18,771 nucleotides of DNA from Octadecabacter sp. Lineage in GTDB: Bacteria > Pseudomonadota > Alphaproteobacteria > Rhodobacterales > Rhodobacteraceae. The first letter of the stretch is position 1. The number at the start of each line of letters is the position of its first letter. The notes under the pieces are model-generated. The model was not told the DNA's origin. It saw only the letters and a list, made by a program, of their open reading frames with translations, and did not search any database. Below are positions 7,168 to 14,440 of this stretch, in pieces. The stretch spans positions 1-18,771 of the forward strand of contig JAHBAO020000134.1 in NCBI GenBank assembly GCA_018500065.2. The letters are read 5' to 3'. Made by a program: the position numbers and the translations under genes.

Positions 7168-7911
7168 ATGGCTGACTACAGAACCCCCGGAATGAGCGCC
7201 ACAGCCGGCGCACACACCGCGGAAATTGACGCGGGCCTTCGCGCCCACATGAACAAAGTCTATGGCACCATGTCGATTGGCATGTTGATCACCTTTGCTG
7301 TCGCTTGGGCCGTTGGCTCTAGCCCGGAACTGCTCGGTATTTTTCGTGACCCGATGACACTCCGCCCCAACATTTTGGGCTGGATCATTATGTTTGCCCC
7401 GCTTGCCATGATCTTTGGCTTTGGCGCTATCATTAACCGTTTCTCTGCCGCAGCTGCGCAGACGTTCTTTTATGTCTTCGCAGCCGTCATGGGCCTGTCC
7501 TTGTCATGGATTTTCGTGGCCTTCACAGGCTTTTCCATTGCGCAAGTTTTTCTTGTAACGTCGATCGCCTTCGCCGGATTGTCCCTCTGGGGCTACACAA
7601 CCAAGAAGGACATCTCCGCTTGGGGTAGCTTCCTGATTATGGGCGTTATCGGATTGATCGTTGCGATGATCATCAACATGTTCCTGCAGTCACCTATGAT
7701 GATGTACGCGATCTCTATGATTGGTGTTCTGATCTTTGCTGGACTGACTGCGTATGACACCCAGAAGATCAAGACAGAGTATCTGGCCCACGCCCACCAC
7801 GGCGACACTGAATGGCTTGGCAAAGCCGCCATCATGGGCGCGTTAAACCTCTACCTCGACTTCATCAACATGTTCATGTTCTTGCTGCAACTCTTGGGCA
7901 ACCGCGAATAA
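7168..7911 (+). CDS. Bax inhibitor-1 / YccA family membrane protein
   Basis: A 247-residue inner-membrane protein of the UPF0005/BI-1 family (PF01027). After a soluble N-terminus of about 35 residues (ending AGLRAHMNKVYGTM) there are about seven hydrophobic segments, e.g. SIGMLITFAVAWAVG, IIMFAPLAMIFGFGA, FFYVFAAVMGLSLSWIFVAF, a segment near VFLVTSIAFAGLSLWGY, FLIMGVIGLIVAMIINMF, and ISMIGVLIFAGLTAYDTQKI. The last contains the family's Y-D-T-Q motif. The C-terminus (LNLYLDFINMFMFLLQLLG) also matches. Members act as proton or calcium leak channels or as modulators of the FtsH protease; the role here is unknown. GGAGGG lies six bases before the ATG. A strong terminator follows 40 bases after the stop, so it is likely monocistronic. 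Confidence 0.95.
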   Translation: MADYRTPGMSATAGAHTAEIDAGLRAHMNKVYGTMSIGMLITFAVAWAVGSSPELLGIFRDPMTLRPNILGWIIMFAPLAMIFGFGAIINRFSAAAAQTFFYVFAAVMGLSLSWIFVAFTGFSIAQVFLVTSIAFAGLSLWGYTTKKDISAWGSFLIMGVIGLIVAMIINMFLQSPMMMYAISMIGVLIFAGLTAYDTQKIKTEYLAHAHHGDTEWLGKAAIMGALNLYLDFINMFMFLLQLLGNRE

Positions 7912-7950
7912 TGAACTGAGACACTGCGATCCCAAACAGGATCTAACAAT

Positions 7951-7977
7951 GGGTCGCCTTCGGGCGGCCCTTTTTTT
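7951..7977 (+). terminator. Rho-independent terminator of the BI-1 gene
   Basis: GGGTCGCC-TTCG-GGCGGCCC forms an eight-bp stem (one U-G pair) with a stable TTCG tetraloop, followed by seven T. It lies 40 bases after the BI-1 stop. The arms are identical to those of the rpmG terminator at 8711-8739. Confidence 0.92.
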
Positions 7978-7993
7978 GTTGCGCTACGGAGTT

Positions 7994-8075
7994 TCGAATT
8001 GGCTTCGCCAATCCGACCAAAGGGGGGCCTGCCCCCCGTCCTGCGGACTCCCCCCGGGATATTTTTGAAACAAAG
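7994..8075 (+). repeat. Three-hairpin intergenic repeat, copy B
   Basis: Match to 3213-3294. On the plus strand it has ATTGGC-TTC-GCCAAT (7998-8012), GGGGGG-CCTG-CCCCCC (8022-8037), GTCC-TGC-GGAC (8038-8048) and a tail GGGATATTTTTGAAACAAAG ending at 8075. Here it follows the BI-1 terminator and precedes the unrecognised gene at 8100 by 24 bases. In copy A the same order (gene end, three hairpins, AT-rich tail, next gene) is found. The element therefore has a fixed polarity relative to transcription in both places. Confidence 0.75.
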
Positions 8076-8099
8076 GCAAAGGCGAAGCGGAGGTCCGGC

Positions 8100-8693
8100 A
8101 TGAGTGGCGACTTGTCGCTATTTAGGCTCTTGGGACTGCAGCGTTACTCCCTCACCCACGCATGTCTTGCTAGCATAGAGCGCACGGTGAATGCCGGCCC
8201 TTGGACACAGGTCGCTGTTCTTGGGATTGGAGGATTGACTGCACTTGGGTTTGATCGCGCAAGTGAGATGATGCTCGTGACATCTGTGAACGGACAAAGT
8301 GTGATCGACGGTTTCACTGGTGAAATTCTATACCGCAACCGCGAGGCGGACGGATTGGACACATCTGCCCTCAAAGGCACACGCCTTGATCATCCAGCGG
8401 ATGAGCGGTTTGATATGTCTGGTCTCTATGGCGGCGGGCTGCGCTGCGTTACCGATGATGGTTGGTACGTTGAACGCCTTGGGCCAAATTGCGTTTTACA
8501 CCCTGCTGGAGCGTCTGTGCATTTCTTGGGTGCGAAATGGGCAGACCATAACAAAGACGCAACCTTCTATTTGCTTGATCGCAGCGGCGAAGACATTCGC
8601 GCTTTGGGGTTTTCCTGGACAGGGCGCACGCTGGTCTGCGCGACGCCAAGCACGCTGTCTGTTTGGAACCGCCCTGCTCCGCTTGCACTTTAG
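8100..8693 (+). CDS. Hypothetical protein, 197 residues
   Basis: I do not recognise this family. The protein has no clear signal peptide or membrane segment. It shows beta-strand-like stretches separated by turns (ASEMMLVTSVNGQSVIDG, FTGEILYRN, MSGLYGGGLRCVTDDGWYVE, FLGAKWADHNKDATFYLLD). These recall a few blades of a beta-propeller or a WD/quinoprotein-like sheet, but no repeat is firm enough to name. Two Cys pairs are not spaced as metal sites. GGAGG at 8089-8093 is correctly placed six bases before the ATG, and codon use looks like the neighbours, which supports a real gene. It stands alone between a structured repeat and the rpmG terminator, whose stem could also end this transcript on the plus strand. 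Confidence 0.7.
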   Translation: MSGDLSLFRLLGLQRYSLTHACLASIERTVNAGPWTQVAVLGIGGLTALGFDRASEMMLVTSVNGQSVIDGFTGEILYRNREADGLDTSALKGTRLDHPADERFDMSGLYGGGLRCVTDDGWYVERLGPNCVLHPAGASVHFLGAKWADHNKDATFYLLDRSGEDIRALGFSWTGRTLVCATPSTLSVWNRPAPLAL

Positions 8694-8710
8694 AAACTGG
8701 TCGGCAAACG

Positions 8711-8739
8711 AAAACGGGCCGCCCTAAGGCGACCCGTTT
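8711..8739 (-). terminator. Terminator of rpmG, possibly bidirectional
   Basis: On the minus strand AAACGGGTCGCC-TTAG-GGCGGCCCGTTTT forms a 12-bp stem with one G-U pair and a U-rich end, 24 bases after the rpmG stop. On the plus strand the same position is an A/C mismatch and the trailing run is only TTT, so it would be weaker for the gene ending at 8693. Confidence 0.85.
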
Positions 8740-8762
8740 CTATCCGTCCAAGTCAGGCGATC

Positions 8763-8930
8763 TTACTTGATCTTGCCTTCTTTGTATTCAACGTGCTTGC
8801 GAACAACCGGGTCATACTTATTGACGACCATCTTTTCGGTCATTGTGCGTGCGTTTTTCTTTGCCACATAGAAGTGACCAGTGCCCGCTGTGGAGTTCAG
8901 GCGGATTTTAATCGTGGTTGGCTTCGCCAT
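8763..8930 (-). CDS. rpmG: 50S ribosomal protein L33
   Basis: A 55-residue basic protein of the large ribosomal subunit. The start MAKPTTIKIRLNSTAGTGHF and the core YVAKKNARTMTEKMVVNKYD, then DPVVRKHVEYKEGKIK at the end, are the expected L33 sequence of alphaproteobacteria. It has no Cys at all, so it is the zinc-free form. GGAGA lies seven bases before the ATG. The aldo/keto reductase is 96 bases upstream on the same strand; a strong terminator follows. Confidence 0.98.
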   Translation of the reverse strand: MAKPTTIKIRLNSTAGTGHFYVAKKNARTMTEKMVVNKYDPVVRKHVEYKEGKIK

Positions 8931-9026
8931 AGGTTCTCTCCGGATTCGCGCCTATTGATCAGCGCGTGAATTCATTTGAACCCGCCTTCTAAGCGCTTGA
9001 GCGCCCGAGTCAACACCAATCGCGGG

Positions 9027-10058
9027 TTAAACGCCCTCAGATGAAGTGGCCCAAAGGTTCAGGCCCTTATCAGCGGCGAATTTGTCAATTTCAGCAAGCT
9101 CAGCGGCCGTGAACTCAAGGTTACCAATAGCCCCCGCACAATCAACGATCTGGCTTGCATTGGAGGCGCCGATCAGAGCCGTTGTGATCCCCTCGTCGCG
9201 CAGAACCCAAGCGATCGCCATCTGCGCAAGAGTTTGGTTGCGATTTTCGGCGATTGCGTTGAGGCCTTTAAGTGCTGCAACCATCTCGTCTGTTATCACA
9301 TCTGCATCCAACGAGGCATCTTTCGTCGCACGACTGCCCGCAGGAATACCGCCAAGATACTTCTTCGTCAGCAGGCCCTGCGCGAGTGGTGTGAACGCGA
9401 TCGAGCCAACGCCAAGGTCGTTCAATGTGTCCTTTAGCCCGTCCCGTTCCACCCAGCGGTTCAGCATGTTGTAACTGGGCTGGTGGATAACGCAGGGCGT
9501 GCCGAGGTCTTTGAGGATCGCCGCGGCTTCGCGGGTCCGTTCAGAATTGTAAGACGAAATGCCGACATAAAGTGCGCGGCCGGACCGCACGATGTGATCT
9601 AGCGCGCCCATCGTTTCCTCAAGCGGTGTGTCAGGGTCAAAGCGGTGCGAATAGAAAATATCGACGTAGTCCAGCCCCATCCGTTTCAGCGATTGGTCAC
9701 AGGATGCGATTAGATACTTGCGACTGCCCCACTCCCCGTAGGGGCCGTCCCACATATGATAGCCAGCTTTGGATGAAATGATCAGCTCATCGCGGTAGCC
9801 TGCGAAATCGGTCCTTAGGATTTCCCCGAACGCCTCTTCTGCGCTGCCCGCAGGGGGGCCGTAGTTATTGGCCAGATCGAAATGGGTGATGCCGTGATCA
9901 AACGCTGTTTGGCACATCTCGCGCTTTGCGTCATGCGGGGTTTCACCGCCGAAGTTATGCCAAAGACCGAAAGACACGGCCGGCAGTTTGAGGCCAGAGT
10001 TACCGCAACGGCGGTAGGTCATACGAGAATAGCGGTCGGCGGCTGGGGTGTAGGTCAT
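9027..10058 (-). CDS. Aldo/keto reductase, YghZ-like (L-glyceraldehyde 3-phosphate reductase group)
   Basis: A 343-residue NADPH-dependent TIM-barrel oxidoreductase of the AKR14 (YghZ) type. The catalytic tetrad is visible: Asp61 and Tyr66 in FDLANNYG, Lys97 in IISSKAGYHMW and His in FYSHRFDPDTPLEE. The GYHMWDGPYGEWGSRKYL segment is a hallmark of the YghZ group, whose E. coli member reduces L-glyceraldehyde 3-phosphate and methylglyoxal. YVGISSYNSE and IALIGASNASQIVD-like segments complete the family. I chose the ATG at 10058 because AGGAG lies six bases upstream; an ATG at 10109 gives a 17-residue extension without support. It lies downstream of rnpB and upstream of rpmG, all on the minus strand. 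A Crp/Fnr-like dyad sits about 140 bases upstream. Confidence 0.93.
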   Translation of the reverse strand: MTYTPAADRYSRMTYRRCGNSGLKLPAVSFGLWHNFGGETPHDAKREMCQTAFDHGITHFDLANNYGPPAGSAEEAFGEILRTDFAGYRDELIISSKAGYHMWDGPYGEWGSRKYLIASCDQSLKRMGLDYVDIFYSHRFDPDTPLEETMGALDHIVRSGRALYVGISSYNSERTREAAAILKDLGTPCVIHQPSYNMLNRWVERDGLKDTLNDLGVGSIAFTPLAQGLLTKKYLGGIPAGSRATKDASLDADVITDEMVAALKGLNAIAENRNQTLAQMAIAWVLRDEGITTALIGASNASQIVDCAGAIGNLEFTAAELAEIDKFAADKGLNLWATSSEGV

Positions 10059-10187
10059 GTGGGGCTCCTGTGTTGCGGAGAGATTGGTAGGATATGTCAT
10101 GCAGTGCAAGTGAGTTGGCTTAGCGCGCCTTAAATCCTATGTGGGCTGTGCATTTGCAAACAAACACGCCTTGCCCACTTCGTGCAA

Positions 10188-10203
10188 TTTGACTGACGTC
10201 AAA
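10188..10203. promoter_or_regulatory. Crp/Fnr-type dyad TTTGAC-N4-GTCAAA
   Basis: A perfect six-base-arm inverted repeat around TGAC. It fits the TTGA-N6-TCAA core recognised by Fnr/FixK-class regulators (FnrL in Rhodobacterales). It lies just beyond the 3' end of rnpB and about 140 bases before the aldo/keto reductase start. The same bases could form a weak stem after rnpB and help end that transcript, but only a short U-run follows. Confidence 0.35.
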
Positions 10204-10208
10204 ATGTA

Positions 10209-10604
10209 CGCGGAGGATCTATAAGCCGGATTTTGTTCCACTGGGGTCGTGACCCCAGCTTCGATGACCATTCATCTAAGGTGCCTGTTACCAAACACCC
10301 TCTAGCTGCCAACCCGGACCTGCTCGGATCAAGACGATCCTGTGGTTACCCACACGCGGCCCCTATTTGGCATTGCTCCCAGTAGGGCTTGCCATGCCAG
10401 CGATGTTACCATCGCCGCGGTGGGCGCTTACTCCACCGTTTCACCCTTACCTTCTTGTAGAAGGCGGTCTGTTCTCTGTGGCGCTGTCCGTCGGGTTACC
10501 CCGCCCGGGCGTTACCCGGTACTGTGCCTTGATGGAGTCCGGACTTTCCTATCCGTCGTGGCTTGCAACGCAAACACGACGACTCGGCCATCCAATCCTC
10601 CGCG
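10209..10604 (-). ncRNA. rnpB: RNase P RNA (class A)
   Basis: Catalytic RNA of RNase P, which trims tRNA 5' leaders. The two ends pair as P1: CGCGGAGGAT at the 5' end (10604-10595) with ATCCTCCGCG at the 3' end (10218-10209). The highly conserved GGAAAGTCCGGACTCC of the P4/CR-I region is the complement of 10534-10549. GGGTGAAACGGTGGAGTAAG (complement of the stretch around 10427-10446) is the typical CR-II/III region, and a 3' segment near 10215-10232 reads AATCCGGCTTATAGATCC as in other bacteria. Length about 396 nt is normal. Only about ten bases separate the 5' end from the amidase stop codon. Exact ends are estimates from the P1 helix. Confidence 0.97.
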
Positions 10605-10611
10605 TGGGCTC

Positions 10612-10640
10612 GGGTTAAGACGTAAGCGCGGACCGATCAA
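10612..10640 (-). promoter_or_regulatory. Candidate rnpB promoter inside the amidase 3' end
   Basis: On the minus strand TTGATC (10640-10635), 17 bases and TAACCC (10617-10612) would start transcription near 10605, at the rnpB 5' end. The -35 is fair, but the -10 matches consensus at only two positions and includes the amidase stop codon. Proximity to the mature 5' end is the main support. Confidence 0.25.
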
Positions 10641-11292
10641 TAGGAAATCGCTTTGCCAGATCAGCCGCAATCGCGCAATCCCAGCCATCAAGCGGCCCTT
10701 CATGCCCCTGTCTGTGCCGCAAACGGACCGCGGCGAGCAGCACGTCCGTGCTAACCCCCGCGTTATATCCCACAGCGGCCAAGTCACGCGCAAAGGCGTC
10801 CTCGTTTGCGGCGACAGCCGCTGGTGGGGTCGCCGCAACTGCCAGCCCAGCACGCACCAAACGCGCCCAATCAAACTTTGCGCCGGGGTCAATCTTGCGC
10901 CCCGGCGCAAGGTCGGAATGGGCAATCACCCGTTCTGGCGGAATCGCCCATCGGTCCATAATTTCTGGTAATAACCGTTCCAACGCATCCATCAATGGCG
11001 CCGCAAAAGGCGCGCTTCCGGTGTTGTTCAACTCAATCCCGATAGAGCGCGAATTGACGTCCGTGATGCCCCCCCAAGACCCCGCGCCCGCATGCCACGC
11101 GCGTTGGTCTTCGGCCACCATCCGCACCACATCCCCTTGTTCGGAAATGATATAATGCGCAGACACTTCCGCCTCGGGATTGCACAGCCAGTCTCGTGCC
11201 GCGCACCAATCAGGCATCGCGGTGTAGTGCAAAACGATGATATCCGGGGTCGCCCCATCGCGCCGTTCACCAAAGTTCGGTGATAGGCTCAA
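10615..11292 (-). CDS. N-acetylmuramoyl-L-alanine amidase (AmpD-like, Amidase_2)
   Basis: About 225 residues. A zinc amidase that cleaves the lactyl-amide bond between N-acetylmuramic (or anhydro-muramic) acid and L-Ala, acting in peptidoglycan recycling. Zinc ligands and neighbours are visible: IIVLHYTAM (His), QRAWHAGAGSWGG, IGIELNNTG and VIAHSDLAPGRKIDPG (His and Asp). The tail (AVGYNAGVSTDVLLAAVRLR, EGPLDGWDCAIAADL) is a peptidoglycan-binding-like helix set. There is no signal peptide, which suits a cytoplasmic AmpD role. The ATG at 11337 would give an N-terminus that is only the out-of-frame reading of the upstream gene's conserved end. I prefer the TTG at 11292, just after the upstream stop (MSLSPNFGERRDG). 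The stop lies about ten bases from rnpB. Confidence 0.87.
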   Translation of the reverse strand: MSLSPNFGERRDGATPDIIVLHYTAMPDWCAARDWLCNPEAEVSAHYIISEQGDVVRMVAEDQRAWHAGAGSWGGITDVNSRSIGIELNNTGSAPFAAPLMDALERLLPEIMDRWAIPPERVIAHSDLAPGRKIDPGAKFDWARLVRAGLAVAATPPAAVAANEDAFARDLAAVGYNAGVSTDVLLAAVRLRHRQGHEGPLDGWDCAIAADLAKRFPIDRSALTS

Positions 11293-11294
11293 AC

Positions 11295-11981
11295 TTAGTT
11301 GCCGTTCGCAAATGCGCGGAACGCTTGCGGGTCCCATCCACAGGCGAAACCGTCACCATCTGGGTCAATGCCAAGGCGGTCACGCTGCGGACCACCGCGG
11401 CTGATGAAATCGCGCTGCGCATCGTCTGGTGTGCGGTACTTGGCACAGTTGCGCTGGAAACGGCTCTCACCGGACAGGCTGGAACGATCAAACACAGGTT
11501 CGCCGCGATCATTCGGGGCCTGCAAGGCATACTGGATGATATTCGGGCCCGCATTGCCGGAACGATCCGGAAGCGCGGTGGCTTCAATCAACTGATAGGC
11601 GGCAGCTTGACGTGCGCGGCGCTCTGCATCGCTTTCGATGCTTTCACGACTGGAAACGGCTGAAAAATCTTGCTCGTCAGAGATATCAGGGTTGGATGCA
11701 AGGGCTGTTTGCGGCTCACTCGGCGTTTCATCTGCTTCAGTGGGAACGATCCCCGCGGCCGCCAATTCCGTTGTAGAAACACCAGGCGCGGGCGGCACAA
11801 TTGCACCATTTTGCGCCAAAGTCGGGGCCGTCGTGCCCTGCAACGCGGCCTCGCGTTGGGCGCGTTCAAGCTCATATTGGGCAAAATCATTGAAGCCCAC
11901 ACCCGCACCGCTGTCTGGCACCGGTTGGTCACACGCCGCCAAAGCCAAGAGGCTCACACCAACAATCGCTATCTTTTTCAT
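11295..11981 (-). CDS. Lipoprotein with C-terminal excalibur (calcium-binding-like) domain
   Basis: A 228-residue exported protein. The signal MKKIAIVGVSLLALAAC ends in lipobox LAAC, so Cys17 would be lipidated. A low-complexity middle rich in Ala, Thr, Glu and Gln follows. The last 30 residues form an excalibur domain (PF05901) with RLGIDPDGDGFACGWDP, the D-D-D-G..C calcium-loop-like motif. The domain name recalls extracellular calcium-binding repeats; the actual role is unknown. I chose the ATG at 11981 because it gives a proper signal peptide; an ATG at 12011 adds ten residues before it. The stop overlaps the start region of the AmpD-like gene, so the two are probably cotranscribed and perhaps coupled. 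The gene is separated from gatA upstream by about 60 bases. Confidence 0.85.
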   Translation of the reverse strand: MKKIAIVGVSLLALAACDQPVPDSGAGVGFNDFAQYELERAQREAALQGTTAPTLAQNGAIVPPAPGVSTTELAAAGIVPTEADETPSEPQTALASNPDISDEQDFSAVSSRESIESDAERRARQAAAYQLIEATALPDRSGNAGPNIIQYALQAPNDRGEPVFDRSSLSGESRFQRNCAKYRTPDDAQRDFISRGGPQRDRLGIDPDGDGFACGWDPQAFRAFANGN

Positions 11982-12040
11982 ACACTTAGTCACAGGGGCG
12001 CGTTGCCCCATTACCTTGTTAACCCGAATTCAATCGCGGT

Positions 12041-13519
12041 TTACCACCAACGGTTCGGTTTTGCTACAAATTGCACGGATTGTTCCAGGGCATAGGCAGT
12101 ATTCAGCAGGTCACCTTCTTCCCACGGACGGCCAATCAACTGCAGGCCAAGGGGCAATCCGTTTTTATCGAGCCCCGCGGGAACCGCGATGCCCGGCAAT
12201 CCAGCAAGGTTCGTTGTGACCGTAAAGACATCGTTCAGGTACATTTGCACCGGATCTGCATCCTTCATTGCGCCTAATTCAAAGGCGGAAGACGGGGTCG
12301 CAGGTGTCAGGATCGCATCGACACCGTCCGCAAACACGTTTTCAAAGTCGCGCTTGATCAACGCACGCACTTTACGGGCGCGGTTGTAGTAGGCGTCATA
12401 AAAACCAGCACTCAGAACATACGTCCCGATCATCACGCGGCGTTTCACTTCGTTACCGAAGCCTTCGGCGCGGGTCTTTTCGTACATCTCGGTGATGCCA
12501 TCGCCCGCCTCAAGCTTGGCACGGCGCCCAAAACGCACGCCATCGTAACGCGCAAGGTTCGATGATGCCTCAGCTGGGGCGATCACGTAGTAGGCTGGCA
12601 GCGCGTATTTCGTATGCGGCAGCGTGATGTCTTTGATGACAGCGCCTGCGTCTTTCAGCATCGCTGTACCGTCTTCCCAAAGCTTGGAAATCTCTTCCGG
12701 CATGCCGTCCATACGGTATTCTTTCGGAATACCAATGGTCTTGCCGCGGATATCACCTGTCAACGCGGCCTCAAAATCAGGCACGGCGAGGCCGGCAGAG
12801 GTGCTGTCTTTCGGGTCGTGACCTGACATGACTTTGAGCATAATCGCCGCATCGCGCACGTCTTTGGTCATTGGGCCAGCTTGGTCGAGCGAGGACGCAA
12901 ACGCCACAACACCCCAACGAGACACTCGACCATAGGTTGGCTTGATGCCCGTAATACCAACGAAAGCAGCAGGTTGACGGATGGAACCGCCCGTATCCGT
13001 GCCCGTTGCACCGAGGCACAAATCAGCCGCAACCGCAGACGCAGAGCCACCGGAAGACCCGCCAGGCGTAAGTTGCGCGTCATCAGCCTCGCGCTTCCAC
13101 GGGTTCACAGCATTGCCGTAAACCGAGGTTTCGTTGGAAGACCCCATCGCGAATTCATCCATGTTCAACTTACCGAGCATGACCGCCCCGTCTGCGAACA
13201 ACTGGGTCGTCACAGTGGATTCGTATTCCGGCTTAAATCCTTCAAGAATGCCGGACGCCGCTTGGGACGCTACGCCTTTGGTGCAGAACAAGTCTTTGAT
13301 CCCAAGCGGGATTCCGTTCAGGTCGCCACCAGATTTATTCGCGTCTGCGGCTTTCGCCATCTCCAACGCCAACTCAGGCGTTTTGTGCACAAACGCGCCA
13401 AGTGCGTCGGCCTTTTCGATCTCTGTCAGGCAGGCCTGCGTCAGTTCAACAGACGTCACCTCGCCCTTCTTCAGGGCATCGCGTGCTTCAGAAATTTTGA
13501 GTTTTGAAAGGTCAGACAT
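12041..13519 (-). CDS. gatA: Asp-tRNA(Asn)/Glu-tRNA(Gln) amidotransferase subunit A
   Basis: A 492-residue amidase-signature enzyme. It liberates ammonia from glutamine for transamidation of misacylated Glu-tRNA(Gln) and Asp-tRNA(Asn). The Ser-cisSer-Lys triad is visible: Lys75 in LGIKDLFCTKG, the cis-Ser at about 155 in GGSSGGSASAVAAD and the nucleophile Ser179 in TGTDTGGSIRQPAAF. TYGRVSRWGVVAFASSLDQ and the C-terminal NLAGLPGIAVPAG also match GatA. The ATG overlaps the gatC stop by one base (TAATG), so translation is likely coupled. gatB, the partner subunit, is not in the window. Confidence 0.98.
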   Translation of the reverse strand: MSDLSKLKISEARDALKKGEVTSVELTQACLTEIEKADALGAFVHKTPELALEMAKAADANKSGGDLNGIPLGIKDLFCTKGVASQAASGILEGFKPEYESTVTTQLFADGAVMLGKLNMDEFAMGSSNETSVYGNAVNPWKREADDAQLTPGGSSGGSASAVAADLCLGATGTDTGGSIRQPAAFVGITGIKPTYGRVSRWGVVAFASSLDQAGPMTKDVRDAAIMLKVMSGHDPKDSTSAGLAVPDFEAALTGDIRGKTIGIPKEYRMDGMPEEISKLWEDGTAMLKDAGAVIKDITLPHTKYALPAYYVIAPAEASSNLARYDGVRFGRRAKLEAGDGITEMYEKTRAEGFGNEVKRRVMIGTYVLSAGFYDAYYNRARKVRALIKRDFENVFADGVDAILTPATPSSAFELGAMKDADPVQMYLNDVFTVTTNLAGLPGIAVPAGLDKNGLPLGLQLIGRPWEEGDLLNTAYALEQSVQFVAKPNRWW

Positions 13520-13806
13520 TATTCAACCACCTTCGGAACTGCGAAAAACCCTTCGCGGGCATCGGGTGCATTTTTCAGAACGGCGTCTTGCTGGCCACCA
13601 TCATTGACCACGTCATCGCGGCGCTTGAGGCGCTGTGGGGTCACGGATGTCATCGGTTCAATGCCGTCAACGTCGACTTCGTTCAGTTGCTCAATGAAGC
13701 CTAATATCGCGCTGAATTCATTGGCCAATTCAGGCAGTTCTGCTTCTGGCACAGCGATGCGGGCGAGTTTGGCCACGCGGCGGGCGGTTTCGATGTCGAT
13801 GGACAT
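13519..13806 (-). CDS. gatC: Asp-tRNA(Asn)/Glu-tRNA(Gln) amidotransferase subunit C
   Basis: A 95-residue subunit that wraps around GatA and GatB. The start MSIDIETARRVAKLARIAVP, the middle LANEFSAILGFIEQLNEVD and DGIEPMTSVTPQRLKRRDD, and the NAPDAREGFFAVPKVVE end are those of GatC. GGAG lies seven bases before the ATG at 13806; an ATG at 13863 adds 19 unsupported residues. It is cotranscribed with gatA, overlapping it by one base. Confidence 0.97.
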   Translation of the reverse strand: MSIDIETARRVAKLARIAVPEAELPELANEFSAILGFIEQLNEVDVDGIEPMTSVTPQRLKRRDDVVNDGGQQDAVLKNAPDAREGFFAVPKVVE

Positions 13807-13874
13807 AGGATGTCTCCGTTCAAATCTTTGCCCCGCTTTACCTCTGGCGCGCGCGGGCTTCAACCACCGCGACG

Positions 13875-14330
13875 CTAGCCTTGGCGTTTTGCAGCAAAGA
13901 ACGCCTTCAGCAGGTCTTCTGACGCCTTTGCCGAAAGCCCGTCATAGACCTCGGGTGCGTGGTGGCATTGGGGTTGCGCAAATATACGCGGGCCTTGGGC
14001 AATGCCGCCGGATTTCGGGTCTGCCGCACCATAATACAGCCGCGCGATCCGCGCGTTTGAGATGGCAGCCGCGCACATCGGGCAAGGTTCAAGTGTGACG
14101 TAAAGGTCGTGATCGGTGAGGCGTTCCTGACCCAAGGTGGTGCACGCCGCACGTATCGCGAGGATTTCGGCATGCGCAGTTGGGTCGTTCAATTCGCGCG
14201 TACGGTTACCCGCCGCTGCGATGACCTCCCCTGACGGGGAAACCACCACCGCGCCAACAGGCACTTCGCCGCGGGTGGCGGCAGATCTGGCCTCGTGCAG
14301 GGCGGCGTCCATGTGGGTGCGGAAACTCAT
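13875..14330 (-). CDS. tadA: tRNA(Arg) adenosine-34 deaminase
   Basis: A 151-residue zinc deaminase that makes inosine at the wobble position of tRNA(Arg)-ACG. The motifs are TAHAEI with His53 and Glu55, and EPCPMC with Cys83 and Cys86; GEVPVGAVVV near 21-30 and ARLYYGAADPKSGG after the zinc site are typical. The open frame continues far upstream to 15224, but that part is the antisense of the methyltransferase remnant and of rluB. I chose the ATG at 14330 because the MSFRTHMDAALHEAR start has the family length; an ATG six codons later is also possible. No good ribosome site is visible for either. Confidence 0.94.
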   Translation of the reverse strand: MSFRTHMDAALHEARSAATRGEVPVGAVVVSPSGEVIAAAGNRTRELNDPTAHAEILAIRAACTTLGQERLTDHDLYVTLEPCPMCAAAISNARIARLYYGAADPKSGGIAQGPRIFAQPQCHHAPEVYDGLSAKASEDLLKAFFAAKRQG

Positions 14331-14440
14331 GCGCTTTGATGGGCTTTGTTTGGCGTATTTGGCAAGAGTTGGAATTAGGTATTTGAAAACAAAAGAAGAG
14401 CGATGTTTCGCCTTGTGATTTGGCGGGGTAGCTGTTGGCC

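Noticed and set aside
8941..9010. GC-rich short inverted repeats between the aldo/keto reductase and rpmG
   Set aside because: Stems of four or five bases without a T-run are expected by chance at this base composition.
10342..10971. Plus-strand and minus-strand open frames across 10342-10971
   Set aside because: They lie over rnpB and antisense to the amidase; the RNA explains the conserved sequence.
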